64,000 nt of DNA, from NCBI GenBank assembly GCA_023423335.1, contig JAFAFU010000063.1, forward strand, positions 101,828 to 165,827, read 5' to 3'. Positions 52,795 to 61,749 of this stretch are shown here, one piece after another (positions within the stretch are counted from its first letter, which is position 1; each line of letters opens with the position of its first letter). The notes below the pieces were generated by a model, which saw only the letters and a program-made list of their open reading frames with translations, was not told where the DNA came from and made no database searches. The position numbers were made by a program, and so were the translations under genes. The stretch comes from Bacillota bacterium. Lineage in GTDB: Bacteria > Bacillota > Clostridia > Lachnospirales > Lachnospiraceae.

Positions 52795-53427
52795 TTACCA
52801 CACGGATATGTTAGCATATCCGCTGCTTTGATATGCTTCAACACCCATTACCTGGAAAACAAAATCGCTCCCTAAATTCATTCCCCTGCTCCTCCAGGCA
52901 TGGACATGGTTGCCAAAAATGATTGTTACATTGCTTCCGGTTGCTCTCTTGGATGTACGGACACTCCAATACTGCTGGTAAGTCTGAGTACCGTCAATGG
53001 AAGGTGCGTTGTACCGTGTAGTTTGATAGATGTCATAGGTACCCCCATCGCTGCTTACTGTGCCCTTGGAAGATGATTCCGGCGGACGCCAACTGCCCCA
53101 GCTGTCAACAACACGATATTCTATGAGGGCATTTCTTGTCCATCCATAGAAAAGCAAGTACGCATTACCGGATGGCGCAAAGACGCCGGCATTGTAGTTG
53201 CATACTCTGTTGGCTGATCCGGGAATCCAGCCTTTACCGGCAATAAAATTCCCATTCCATCTAACATTGAAATTGCCGCCAGATTCGTTAACATCTACTG
53301 TTCCGGGATCATTGGTCTCAAGGTACCAGTAGTTTGTGGCTGCGGATGCAGTTCCTGCAAACATACTGGTAAAACTCAGCGAAAATGCAAAAAATAGTGC
53401 CAAAGCTTTTTTATTTAATTTTTTCAT
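52795..53427 (-). CDS. GH11 xylanase-fold secreted protein, copy 3
   Basis: 210 residues with a signal peptide (MFAGTASA). Both catalytic glutamates are present (LIEYRVVD and [10 protein letters not shown]), with N35 (NGNFIAG) and Y69 (LLFYGWTR). W9 is Glu and Y80 is Arg. It is the copy closest to a classical xylanase in its catalytic pair and N35, and the best candidate for xylan hydrolysis. Thumb [13 protein letters not shown] is normal. Confidence 0.9.
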   Translation of the reverse strand: MKKLNKKALALFFAFSLSFTSMFAGTASAATNYWYLETNDPGTVDVNESGGNFNVRWNGNFIAGKGWIPGSANRVCNYNAGVFAPSGNAYLLFYGWTRNALIEYRVVDSWGSWRPPESSSKGTVSSDGGTYDIYQTTRYNAPSIDGTQTYQQYWSVRTSKRATGSNVTIIFGNHVHAWRSRGMNLGSDFVFQVMGVEAYQSSGYANISVW

Positions 53428-53428
53428 C

Positions 53429-53519
53429 CTAACCTCCATTCCGCCGCCAAACGGCAGCACAAAAAGCCCGGAAGAACAAGGTGAGAGTGTTGTTACACGA
53501 ACATCGCAGTTCTTCCCTA
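53429..53519 (-). promoter_or_regulatory. Shortened leader of GH11 copy 3
   Basis: Only the last part of the leader is left: a start-less frame [16 protein letters not shown] then [12 protein letters not shown] and TAG, the GC-rich hairpin, and ATGGAGG. The first two hairpins and the GTG start are deleted. Confidence 0.6.
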
Positions 53520-53555
53520 TATAATTTTATTACTATAGACAAAGTTCATAGTCTG

Positions 53556-54188
53556 CTACCACACCGTTATGTTGGCGTATCCAGTACTAGAATACGCTTC
53601 GAGGGCCAGCATCTGGAAATCCCAATCACTCCCCAGACTCATTCCCCTGCTTCTCCAAGCATTGACATGGTTGGAAAAAGTGATTTTGACATTGCTTCCG
53701 GTTCCCCTTTTGGACGTACGTACGCTCCAATACTGCTGGTAAATCTGAGTACCGTCAATAGAAGGTGCATTGTACACTACCGTCTGATAGATGTCATAGA
53801 TACCCCCATCGCTGCTTACGGAGCCCTTGGAAGATGCTCCCGGCGGACGCCAACTGCCCCAGCTATCAATAACATAATATTGTATGAGAGCGTTTCTTGT
53901 CCATCCATAGAAAAGCAAACTTGTATTGCCGGATGTCGATAAGACGGCATTGTAGTTACACACTCTGGAGGCTGATCCGGGAAGCCAGCCTTTACCAGCA
54001 ATAAAAGATCCCCCATTCCATGTAACACGGAAATTGCCGCCAGATCCATTAATAACATCTACTGTTCCGGTACCATCGGTCCAAAAGTGCCAATAGTTTG
54101 TCGCAGATGAGGTTCCTGTGAACATACCGGTAAAGCTCAATGAAATTGCAAAAAACAGCGCCAAAGCTTTTCTATTTATTTTTCTCAT
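53556..54188 (-). CDS. GH11 xylanase-fold secreted protein, copy 4 (nucleophile Glu changed to Gln)
   Basis: 210 residues; signal peptide [19 protein letters not shown] onward. The nucleophile position E78 is Gln (ALIQYYVID), while the acid/base Glu is kept ([10 protein letters not shown]). W9 is kept (HFWTDG), Y80 is Tyr, and N35 is Ser (GGSFIAG). E78Q is the classic inactivating change in GH11 enzymes that leaves ligand binding intact, so this copy may bind xylan without cutting it. It complements copy 2, which has lost the other catalytic residue. Confidence 0.88.
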   Translation of the reverse strand: MRKINRKALALFFAISLSFTGMFTGTSSATNYWHFWTDGTGTVDVINGSGGNFRVTWNGGSFIAGKGWLPGSASRVCNYNAVLSTSGNTSLLFYGWTRNALIQYYVIDSWGSWRPPGASSKGSVSSDGGIYDIYQTVVYNAPSIDGTQIYQQYWSVRTSKRGTGSNVKITFSNHVNAWRSRGMSLGSDWDFQMLALEAYSSTGYANITVW

Positions 54189-54189
54189 T

Positions 54190-54369
54190 CTAACCTCCAT
54201 TTCGCCGCCTAACGGCGGCACAAAAAGCCCGAAAAAACAAGGTGTAAGTGTCATTATACGAATATCGCAGTTCTTCCAAAGCGAATTTTTCTGATTCGCT
54301 TTGTGAAGATGCTTTTTCTTCCCGTGTGAAGATGCTTTTTCTTCCTGTGTGAAGATGTTTTTTCTTCAC
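54190..54369 (-). CDS. Leader peptide of GH11 copy 4 (59 codons)
   Basis: GTG 54369 opens [20 protein letters not shown], continues [20 protein letters not shown] and ends [17 protein letters not shown] with TAG one base before the gene ATG. Three copies of the 23-base GTGAAG...CTTCAC hairpin unit are present, and together with a one-base difference they restore the frame of the copy 2 peptide. A second in-phase reading of this stretch runs into the gene itself but lacks a ribosome site. Confidence 0.5.
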   Translation of the reverse strand: MKKKHLHTGRKSIFTREEKASSQSESEKFALEELRYSYNDTYTLFFRAFCAAVRRRNGG

Positions 54370-54422
54370 ACTATCATCATCTCCTATATAATTTTATTAC
54401 TATGGACAAAATTCATAGTCTG

Positions 54423-55067
54423 CTACCATACGGTTATGTTGGCACGTCCGCTGCTGCCTGGAAATGCTTCAACAGCCATCATCTGGTAACCCCAACTGCT
54501 TCCCAGATTCATTCCCCTGCTCCTCCAGGCATTGACATGGTTGCTAAAAGTGATTGTTACATTGCTTCCGGTTGCTCTCTTTGATGTACGTACACTCCAA
54601 TATTGCTGGAAAGTCTGAGTACCATCAATGGACGGTGCATTGTACCGCGTAATCTGATAGATATCATAGGTACCCCCATCGTTGCTTACGGTACCCTTGG
54701 AAGATGCTCCCGGCGGACGCCAACTGCCCCAACTATCAACAATGCGATATTCTACGAGGGGGTTTCTTGTCCATCCATAGAAAAGTAACAATGCATTGCC
54801 GGATGCTTCCCAGACATGGGCATTGTAGTTACATACTCTGGAGGCCGATCCGGTAGCCCAGCCTTTACCGACAATAAAATACTCGCTGTTGCTTCCCCAT
54901 GAAACGCTGAAATTGCCGCCAGACCCGTTAACAGGATTTACGGTTCCGCCGCCATCGGTTTCAAAATGCCAGTAGCTTGCCGCAGATGCAGTTCCTACAA
55001 ACATACCAGTAAAGCTTAATGAAATTGCAAAAAACAGCACTAAAGCTTTCTTATTTAATCTTTTCAT
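54423..55067 (-). CDS. GH11 xylanase-fold secreted protein, copy 5
   Basis: 214 residues with a signal peptide (MFVGTASA). Both catalytic glutamates are present (LVEYRIVD and MAVEAF). W9 is Glu, N35 is Tyr (SEYFIVG), Y80 is Arg. The segment after the acid/base Glu is FPGSSG in place of YQSSG, as in copy 7. Unlike the other copies it has no hairpin leader: only 51 bases and an AAGGAGGG site separate it from copy 6, so copies 6 and 5 are probably one transcript. Confidence 0.88.
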   Translation of the reverse strand: MKRLNKKALVLFFAISLSFTGMFVGTASAASYWHFETDGGGTVNPVNGSGGNFSVSWGSNSEYFIVGKGWATGSASRVCNYNAHVWEASGNALLLFYGWTRNPLVEYRIVDSWGSWRPPGASSKGTVSNDGGTYDIYQITRYNAPSIDGTQTFQQYWSVRTSKRATGSNVTITFSNHVNAWRSRGMNLGSSWGYQMMAVEAFPGSSGRANITVW

Positions 55068-55118
55068 ATTACCCTCCTTAAATGTAATTTAATAACTATG
55101 GACAAAATTCATAGTCTG

Positions 55119-55766
55119 CTACCATACGGTTATGTTGGCGTTTCCGCTGCCGGAATATGCCTCAACACCTATTATCTGAGAAGCCCAACTACTTCCCAGA
55201 TTCATTCCATTGCTCCTCCAGGCATTAACATGGTTTCCAAAAGTGATTTTAACATTGCTTCCGGTTGCTCTCTTTGATATACGTACACTCCAATACTGCG
55301 GGTAAGTCTGAGTGCCGTCAATAGAAGGTGCGTTGTACCGTATGATCTGATAGATGTTATAGGTACCGCCATCGCTGCCTACGTTGCCCTTATGCGTTCC
55401 GGTAGGCCGATAACTGCCCCAGCTGTCAACAACGCGATATTCTATGAGGGGGTTTCTTGTCCACCCATGTAAAAGTAAATAAGCATCGCCGGATACTTCC
55501 CAGACATGGGCATTGTAGTTACATACTCTGGAGGCCGATCCGGAACCCCAACCTTTACCGACAATAAAATATTCGCAATCTGTCCATGAAACACTATAAT
55601 TGCCGCCAGATCCATTGACAAATCTTACTCTTCCATCATCATTGATATCTCCGCCGGACCAAATTTGCCAGTAGCTTGCCGCAGATGCATTCCCTGCAAA
55701 TATACCGGTAAAGCTTAATGAAATTGCAAAAAACAGTGCCAAAGCTTTCTTATTTAATTTTTTCAT
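55119..55766 (-). CDS. GH11 xylanase-fold secreted protein, copy 6
   Basis: 215 residues with a signal peptide (IFAGNASA). Both catalytic glutamates are present (LIEYRVVD and [10 protein letters not shown]). W9 is kept (QIWSGGD), N35 is Tyr (CEYFIVG), Y69 is His (LLLHGWTR, shared with copy 2), Y80 is Arg. It carries an insertion near the N-terminus ([11 protein letters not shown]). [10 protein letters not shown] is nearest to the classical WGTYRPTGTYKG stretch. Confidence 0.88.
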   Translation of the reverse strand: MKKLNKKALALFFAISLSFTGIFAGNASAASYWQIWSGGDINDDGRVRFVNGSGGNYSVSWTDCEYFIVGKGWGSGSASRVCNYNAHVWEVSGDAYLLLHGWTRNPLIEYRVVDSWGSYRPTGTHKGNVGSDGGTYNIYQIIRYNAPSIDGTQTYPQYWSVRISKRATGSNVKITFGNHVNAWRSNGMNLGSSWASQIIGVEAYSGSGNANITVW

Positions 55767-55767
55767 C

Positions 55768-55920
55768 CTAACCTCCATTCCGCCGCCAAACGGCGGCACA
55801 AAAAGCCCGGAAGAACAAGGTGTGAGTGTTATTACACGAACATCGCAATTCTTCCACAGCGAATTTTTTTTCCTGTGTGAAGATGCTTTTTCTTCCCGTG
55901 TGAAGATACTTTTTCTTCAC
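55768..55920 (-). CDS. Leader peptide of GH11 copy 6 (50 codons)
   Basis: GTG 55920 after GGGGAGG opens [20 protein letters not shown] and ends [20 protein letters not shown] with TAG one base before the gene ATG. It has two copies of the 23-base hairpin unit and a run of eight A that together keep the frame open. The CAAAGCGAATT hairpin is reduced here. Confidence 0.5.
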   Translation of the reverse strand: MKKKYLHTGRKSIFTQEKKFAVEELRCSCNNTHTLFFRAFCAAVWRRNGG

Positions 55921-55973
55921 ACTATCATCCTCCCCTATATAATCTTATTACTATGGACAAAGTCTCTAGTCTG

Positions 55974-56627
55974 CTACCATACGGTTATGTTGGCGTTTCC
56001 GCTGCTGCCTGGAAATGTTTCAACAGCCATTATCTGGTAAGCCCAACTGCTCCCCAGATTCATTCCACTGCTTTTCCAGGCGTTAACATGGTTAGCAAAA
56101 GTGACTCTGACATTGCTTCCGGTAGCTCTCTTTGATGTACGGACGCTCCAATATTGCGCGTAAGTCTGAGTACCGTCAATGGAAGGTGCATTGTACCGCA
56201 TGGTCTGATAGATGTTATAGGTACCCCCATCGCTGCTTATGGTGCCCTTGGAAGATGCTCCCGGCGGACGCCAACTGCCCCAGCTGTCAACCACGCGATA
56301 TTCTATGAGGGCATTTCTTGTCCATCCATAGAAAAACAACAATGCATCGCCGGATACTTCCCATACATGGGCATTGTAGTTGCATACTCTGGAGGCCGAT
56401 CCGGAACCCCAGCCTTTACCGACAATAAAGTACGCGCTGCTGCTTCCCCATGAAAAACTGAAATTGCCTCCGGGACCATTGACGGGTCCTCCGGGTACTA
56501 CGGTTCCGCCGCCATCGGTCCAAACGAACCAGTAGCCTGCTGCAGACGCAGTTCCTGCAAACATGCCGGTAAAGCATAATGAAATTGCAAAAAATAGTGC
56601 CAAAGCTTTCTTGTTTAGTTTTTTCAT
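55974..56627 (-). CDS. GH11 xylanase-fold secreted protein, copy 7
   Basis: 217 residues with a signal peptide (MFAGTASA). Both catalytic glutamates are present (LIEYRVVD and MAVETF). W9 is kept (FVWTDG), N35 is Tyr (SAYFIVG), Y69 kept, Y80 is Arg. It has an N-terminal insertion [10 protein letters not shown] and shares FPGSSG with copy 5, which suggests that pairs within the array arose by separate duplications. It is the first gene of the array in transcription order. Confidence 0.88.
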   Translation of the reverse strand: MKKLNKKALALFFAISLCFTGMFAGTASAAGYWFVWTDGGGTVVPGGPVNGPGGNFSFSWGSSSAYFIVGKGWGSGSASRVCNYNAHVWEVSGDALLFFYGWTRNALIEYRVVDSWGSWRPPGASSKGTISSDGGTYNIYQTMRYNAPSIDGTQTYAQYWSVRTSKRATGSNVRVTFANHVNAWKSSGMNLGSSWAYQIMAVETFPGSSGNANITVW

Positions 56628-56628
56628 C

Positions 56629-56786
56629 CTACCCTCCATTCCGCCGCCAAATGGCGGCACAACAAGCCTGGAAGAACAAGGTGTGAGTGTCATTACACGA
56701 ATATTGCAGTTCTTCTAAAGCGAATTTTTCTGATTCGCTTTGTGAAGAATGCTTTTTCTTCCCGTGTGAAGATGCTTTTTCTTCAC
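56629..56786 (-). promoter_or_regulatory. Leader of GH11 copy 7 with broken short frame
   Basis: GTG 56786 gives [20 protein letters not shown] and stops soon after. The conserved frame continues in another phase ([16 protein letters not shown], then [17 protein letters not shown] and TAG). Two 23-base hairpin units, the CAAAGCGAATC/AATTCGCTTTG hairpin and the GCCGCC/GGCGGC hairpin are present. Confidence 0.6.
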
Positions 56787-57382
56787 ACTAATCAAACATA
56801 CCTGCCCTTTTAGTGCGAATGATTCTTTTTATAATTCACACTATCATTCTCCCTGAACTTAATTTTATTAGTTACCATTACCTGCCTGTCGTTTGTATTC
56901 TATGCCTATAAATCACTTCCTTTCACGCCTTTGACGGTTGTTTCTCCCGTAACGTGCCAAGGCTATAAACCGCTCATTTTTATGTGGATTTTTTTATGCG
57001 GCTCATATGGAAATGCAGTATTGTTTATGCGTGGGAATTAGTAACATACAGGCTTCATAGAATTGTGGAAGATATCTTGAAAAATAGAGAGTATATTGTA
57101 AATCACTTAGATGAAAAAACAATTTACGGGACGAACACCTTCCCCTATCTAATATTATCACAATTGTATATATATGTAAATAAAATGTACCATATTTTGT
57201 CATTTTGCACAAAACCCCAAAGCTTGTTATGGCATGTTGAATAAATGATACATCTACTTCTTTTGGATACGTGTCAACTCTTGCCAGATATCGTAGAATT
57301 TGGTACACTTATATCAAAAATCCTATTCTGGAAGGAGAGAAGATACAGAATTTCTCTTTTCAGGAATAGAAAGGAGCATACT
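56787..57382. other. Long intergenic region upstream of the GH11 array and the subtilase
   Basis: Divergent region of ~600 bases. On the minus strand a further GTG frame after GGGAG (VNYKKNHSH) with a GTGTGAAT/ATTCGCAC hairpin lies near 56850, another relic of the leader module. A minus-strand stretch near 56900-56990 with CACG...CGTG and CGG...CCG pairings may be a structured leader, but I cannot match it to a known riboswitch. A plus-strand frame 56984-57244 has no ribosome site and is not called. Confidence 0.45.
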
Positions 57383-60172
57383 ATGAAAAAGCATCCTAAG
57401 TTAAAAATAACTTTAATAATCTTAGGACTTGTCGCAGGGCTTTCCGCTATCGGAGTTTTCGTCGCTTTTCCTATTTATCATTATTTTTCTACCCGGAATC
57501 TGACCGATGACGCGAATGCGCCAGAGATAGCCGATGAAATTGAAAACATCGACTTTAATAAAGATAACGGATTATTATATATCAACAACGAAATCATTAT
57601 TATGACCTACGAGGGTGTCACACGCCTTGATGTAGAAACCCTTGCAAAAGAGTTCCGGGCAGAAATTGCCACGGCGATGGAGGATATAGGCTTCTGGCAA
57701 TTTCAGTTCAAAGAAGCAATGACCTATAGTGAATTAAACCGGACCCTTAAGAAAATTAAAAAAAGTGAAGTAGTTGAGGATGCTTATTTTAATACGGTGT
57801 ATGAAACGGAACCGGATGAGACGGATGGGGAAATTATCTCCGCGGACCCGTTTTTTCCGGATGATCCTTGGAATGGGGATACCGGAACATGGAATATGGA
57901 GGTTCCCCGCGGTTCAAATTGGGGTATGGAAGCGATTCATGCTCCTGCGGCCTGGGGTTATCTAAATGAGATGGCTGAAATAAATATTGGCCTGATCGAT
58001 ACTATGGTAGATATAAACCATGAAGATATCGGCGTGGAAGCGTCATTCGTTACGCTGACGGATGATATTTCACAAACCTATGATGCGAGCGGACTTACTC
58101 CTGGAGATCACGGTACGCATGTTTCAGGTATTATGGCCGGATATTACAATAACGGAAGCGGAATATCCGGTGTAATGGGTGATAAGGGCAAGCTTTTTTA
58201 TAGTGCGGCCTATACAATGAAGGATGGTAAAATAGTTGATGAGTATTATACCGCTTATAATTATCTGATGGCATTAAAAACATTGATAGACAATGACGTC
58301 AAGGTGATCAATATAAGCCAGAACACAAGCCGCCTGATCGGCTTTGCCGCAAGCAGAGGAAATGAGAACGCCGTCAACCATCTCGAAAATGCAGCTGAGA
58401 TAGCAGGAAACGGTTTGGAGCGTGTGATAGAAAACGGAAAGGAATTCGTTATCTGTGTGGCGGCAGGCAACAGCAACGATACGGTTTACTATAAAAATAA
58501 AAAATCGACTTATGGGTATAAGGAAAACTGGACTTGGTTCTGGGAGTGGTTTAAGGGTGATTCGGGAGATTCCCAGGCAAAGTATAATAATTTTTTGAAT
58601 CTCATAGAGATTGATTCTGTGAAGAGCAGGATTATTGTTGTCGGTTCTATCGGAATTGATTCAAAAAAGTCAAAGACGGATGAAACGAGATATCATTATT
58701 CCGAATTTTCGAATATCGGCGGCCGGGTGGATATAGTTGCTCCGGGTGAGGATATCTATAGCAGCATTGTGAAGGAATACGGCTATTTGAGCGGAACCTC
58801 CATGGCTTCGCCTCATGTTTCCGGTGTGGCAGGATTGATTTTTGCCTGTAATCCGAATTTATCCGGCTCAGATGTAAAAAGAATACTGCTTGCCTCGACT
58901 ACCGGGAGATTTTACTACACGGACGGTTACAGTGGGCTGATAAATGCTGACATTGCAGTTCAGAATGCACTTCAAACCAGGGACCATTCTGTAAACCGGG
59001 TGATTAAGACGGATACAAACGACGGTCTTGATCTTTGCTTTGTGGTAGATACGACAGGTTCTATGGGTGACGACATAGACAATGCAAAAGAAAACATGAA
59101 TAAAATTCTTGACGAATTGTCGGTTAAAAATGAGAACTTCAGAGTTGCGGTTATCGACTATCGTGATTTTTCAGACAGGGCAGATTTATATGATTATCCG
59201 TCAAAGCTGCAGCTGGATTTTTCAGAGAATAAAGATGAAATATATACTGCCATTCATGCGCTTACCTTAGGGGATGGCGGTGACTCGGAAGAAACGGTAT
59301 ATTCCGGACTGATGGAGGCGGCGGGGCTGAATTGGCGCCCGCAGGCACAGAAAGCCATCATTGTACTCGGAGATGCTCCCCCTCTGGATCCTGAGCCCTA
59401 TACCGGATATACCCTGGACAGTGTAATAGCCGCATTGTATAATGCCGATATTTCTCTTATTACGGAAAATGCCGTAGGGGTTGACGTAACAGGCTATGAA
59501 CATCTGATTGGCGATGCAAACGACAGCCTGATCAAAGTATTTTCGATCGGTACGGACGCAAGCCAAGCCGCAGCGGATTTCTTTAATAAAATATCGGAAG
59601 CGACCGGCGGCAGCTATACCGGTGTTGATACAGCTTCGGAGGTATCGGACGCAATCATAAGCACAATAGAGCAAATTGAGATATTGCCGACAAAAACGAT
59701 TAAGGTATCCTTTGGTGAAGATTACTCCGGTGAAACAATGGAATTATACCGGGACGGCAAATTCGCCTTTGATATTGTCCTTGATGAGAACGGCAGCCAA
59801 AAACTTGAAAACATGGAACTTGACCGCTACAAATGGTCAATTCCCCGGCTCCATGTCACCGGGTCCATAAGAATAAGCGAAACAAGCGAACGGGCTAAGA
59901 TTTCCTTTGACGATGCACCCTGGTATGCTTTTGCGATATCCTTATGGCAGCGCGAACGGGTTTACGTGATCGTTTATGGAATTTCAGGCATAATTGCCCT
60001 GGCAGCAGTGATTGTGATCATAGGCAAGGTGAGGCATGGAATGAGAAAGCATAAGCAGAAACAGGTGACATACAAATGCCCGAACTGCGGTGCCGAGTAT
60101 TACATACCGAATAAATTCTGCATAAACTGCGGCGCAGGGCTTGAGACGGGCAATTCTGCCGAATCCATTTAA
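57383..60172 (+). CDS. Membrane-anchored subtilase (S8) with von Willebrand A domain and zinc ribbon
   Basis: Start 57383 follows AAAGGAG. The 929 residues contain an N-terminal membrane helix (about 7-32), a propeptide-like region, and the S8 protease with Asp in GLIDTMVD (~206), His in GDHGTHVSG (~245) and Ser in SGTSMASPHVSG (~472). A vWA domain with MIDAS DTTGSMGDD (~555) is followed by a second membrane helix (~860-882) and a C-terminal zinc ribbon with CPNC and CINC. The protease and vWA parts would face one side and the ribbon the other, so it may couple binding or cleavage to an intracellular signal. Confidence 0.9.
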   Translation: MKKHPKLKITLIILGLVAGLSAIGVFVAFPIYHYFSTRNLTDDANAPEIADEIENIDFNKDNGLLYINNEIIIMTYEGVTRLDVETLAKEFRAEIATAMEDIGFWQFQFKEAMTYSELNRTLKKIKKSEVVEDAYFNTVYETEPDETDGEIISADPFFPDDPWNGDTGTWNMEVPRGSNWGMEAIHAPAAWGYLNEMAEINIGLIDTMVDINHEDIGVEASFVTLTDDISQTYDASGLTPGDHGTHVSGIMAGYYNNGSGISGVMGDKGKLFYSAAYTMKDGKIVDEYYTAYNYLMALKTLIDNDVKVINISQNTSRLIGFAASRGNENAVNHLENAAEIAGNGLERVIENGKEFVICVAAGNSNDTVYYKNKKSTYGYKENWTWFWEWFKGDSGDSQAKYNNFLNLIEIDSVKSRIIVVGSIGIDSKKSKTDETRYHYSEFSNIGGRVDIVAPGEDIYSSIVKEYGYLSGTSMASPHVSGVAGLIFACNPNLSGSDVKRILLASTTGRFYYTDGYSGLINADIAVQNALQTRDHSVNRVIKTDTNDGLDLCFVVDTTGSMGDDIDNAKENMNKILDELSVKNENFRVAVIDYRDFSDRADLYDYPSKLQLDFSENKDEIYTAIHALTLGDGGDSEETVYSGLMEAAGLNWRPQAQKAIIVLGDAPPLDPEPYTGYTLDSVIAALYNADISLITENAVGVDVTGYEHLIGDANDSLIKVFSIGTDASQAAADFFNKISEATGGSYTGVDTASEVSDAIISTIEQIEILPTKTIKVSFGEDYSGETMELYRDGKFAFDIVLDENGSQKLENMELDRYKWSIPRLHVTGSIRISETSERAKISFDDAPWYAFAISLWQRERVYVIVYGISGIIALAAVIVIIGKVRHGMRKHKQKQVTYKCPNCGAEYYIPNKFCINCGAGLETGNSAESI

Positions 60173-60183
60173 ATTACCGGGTT

Positions 60184-61545
60184 TTACCTCGTCACATTTT
60201 TTAACCACTTCATTGATTTGTACCTCCGATAGGTTACCGGCATTTTTACGATCTCATCACTGATCAGTACCATATACACGAGGGGAACCGGAAGCTTTAG
60301 CACAAAGGCGGCAATGAAGCCCAGAAAAACGGATACTCCCCACAAAAAGCCCGCGTCAAGGTATAAACCAAACTTCGTGTCTCCGCCGGCCCGGCAGACA
60401 CCGACTACCACCACGGAATTAAAGGATTGGCCGAATGCAAAATATGACATGACGAACATCATGAAGCTCATATAGCTTTTTGCCTGGTCACTGAGAGACA
60501 GCATATCCTTTGCTACCAGGGATACCCCAAGGATTACAAAGGCTCCGATGATTCCGAAGATAATGGACAGCTTGACAAAGCGTTTTGCATATAGCCTGGC
60601 ACGGTCTTCGTCATTTTCACCGATTGCTTTTCCGATGAGAATGGCAGTTGCACCGGCAAGGCCAAAGGATACGATCATAGCAAGCTGTCTTGTAACCTGG
60701 GTAATGGAATTGGCGGCAACCGCCGCCTTGCCGAGGTGGCCGATAATAGCTGCACTGGTTGAGGTGCCGGCGCCCCAGACCAGCTCATTTGCCAGGACAG
60801 GCAGAGAATATTTGATAAAATCCTTCATCAGCAGCTTATCATGAGGTATGAGATCCTTAAGACGAAAACGGACATCCTTATTCTTAAATTTCGAATAGAA
60901 TAAAACAATGATAAATTCGACTATCCTGGCAATCAAGGTAGCGATGGCGGCGCCCCGGATTCCCATCGGTTCAAGTCCGAACATACCAAAGATTAAAATC
61001 GCATTCAGGATTACATTTACGATCAGTGAAACCAGATAGACTACAGTAGAAATGATTACCCGTTCAATGCTGCGCATAACATTAAGATAAATCAATGTCA
61101 TTGCGGTAAAAATGTAGGAGATTGCAATAATACGAAGGTATAATACACCTTCCTTAATAACATCCTCCTCTTTGGAGAAGATTGCCATGACATCGTATGG
61201 GAAGAGAAGCACGACCGCGGTGAACAGAACGGCAATGATCAAAGCAATCAGCATCGCCATCCCCATGACCTTCTCTATCGTCCGGATATCCTTCTTCCCC
61301 CAGTACTGCGCCGTCAGAACTCCGGCGCCAGAGGTCAGCCCGAACAGGATCAGGAACATGATAAATTGTACCTGACCTGCCAGAGAGGAAGCAGAGAGTG
61401 AGGTCTCACCTACTTTTCCGAGCATAACGACGTCTGCGGTGGATACCCCGACATTAATCAGGTTCTGTAAAGCCATCGGCAATACCAGACTGAATACTAA
61501 TTTATAAAAATGTTTTCTTTCCTCTTGCGTATTGGCTGTAATCAT
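60184..61545 (-). CDS. MATE-family efflux transporter
   Basis: The 453-residue protein has 12 predicted membrane helices in two related halves and begins FSLVLPMALQNLINVGVSTADVVMLGKVG, the N-terminal MATE signature. It exports drugs or metabolites in exchange for Na or H. The start at 61545 follows AAGGAG; an upstream in-frame codon is less likely. It converges on the subtilase gene with only 11 bases between the stops. Confidence 0.92.
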   Translation of the reverse strand: MITANTQEERKHFYKLVFSLVLPMALQNLINVGVSTADVVMLGKVGETSLSASSLAGQVQFIMFLILFGLTSGAGVLTAQYWGKKDIRTIEKVMGMAMLIALIIAVLFTAVVLLFPYDVMAIFSKEEDVIKEGVLYLRIIAISYIFTAMTLIYLNVMRSIERVIISTVVYLVSLIVNVILNAILIFGMFGLEPMGIRGAAIATLIARIVEFIIVLFYSKFKNKDVRFRLKDLIPHDKLLMKDFIKYSLPVLANELVWGAGTSTSAAIIGHLGKAAVAANSITQVTRQLAMIVSFGLAGATAILIGKAIGENDEDRARLYAKRFVKLSIIFGIIGAFVILGVSLVAKDMLSLSDQAKSYMSFMMFVMSYFAFGQSFNSVVVVGVCRAGGDTKFGLYLDAGFLWGVSVFLGFIAAFVLKLPVPLVYMVLISDEIVKMPVTYRRYKSMKWLKNVTR

Positions 61546-61718
61546 AGCTGTCTCCTTCACTCTAAGCATGAGCCATTGTCAGGTACGACCGGAATCATAC
61601 TTTATCTTGTTTTTTTGAATGATAAATTTTGATTCATTTTATCACACTTTATCGTTTTTCAAAATAGAAAAAATTCACTGTAGATAATTGTTTTTAAGTC
61701 GACTTCTTCGATTTAATG

Positions 61719-61727
61719 TGGTATACT
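61719..61727 (+). promoter_or_regulatory. Extended -10 promoter of the diguanylate cyclase gene
   Basis: TG-G-TATACT at 61719-61727. Transcription would start near 61734, which rules out the in-frame TTG at 61729 as the translation start. Confidence 0.65.
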
Positions 61728-61749
61728 GTTGAAACAAACGTGGAGAGAC

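Noticed and set aside
54301..54375. Three short repeats considered as a CRISPR array
   Set aside because: The 23-base units are contiguous with no spacers, lie in a translated leader and there are no cas genes.
56984..57244. 86-codon plus-strand frame before the subtilase gene
   Set aside because: No ribosome site, no recognisable domain, low-complexity AT-rich composition.
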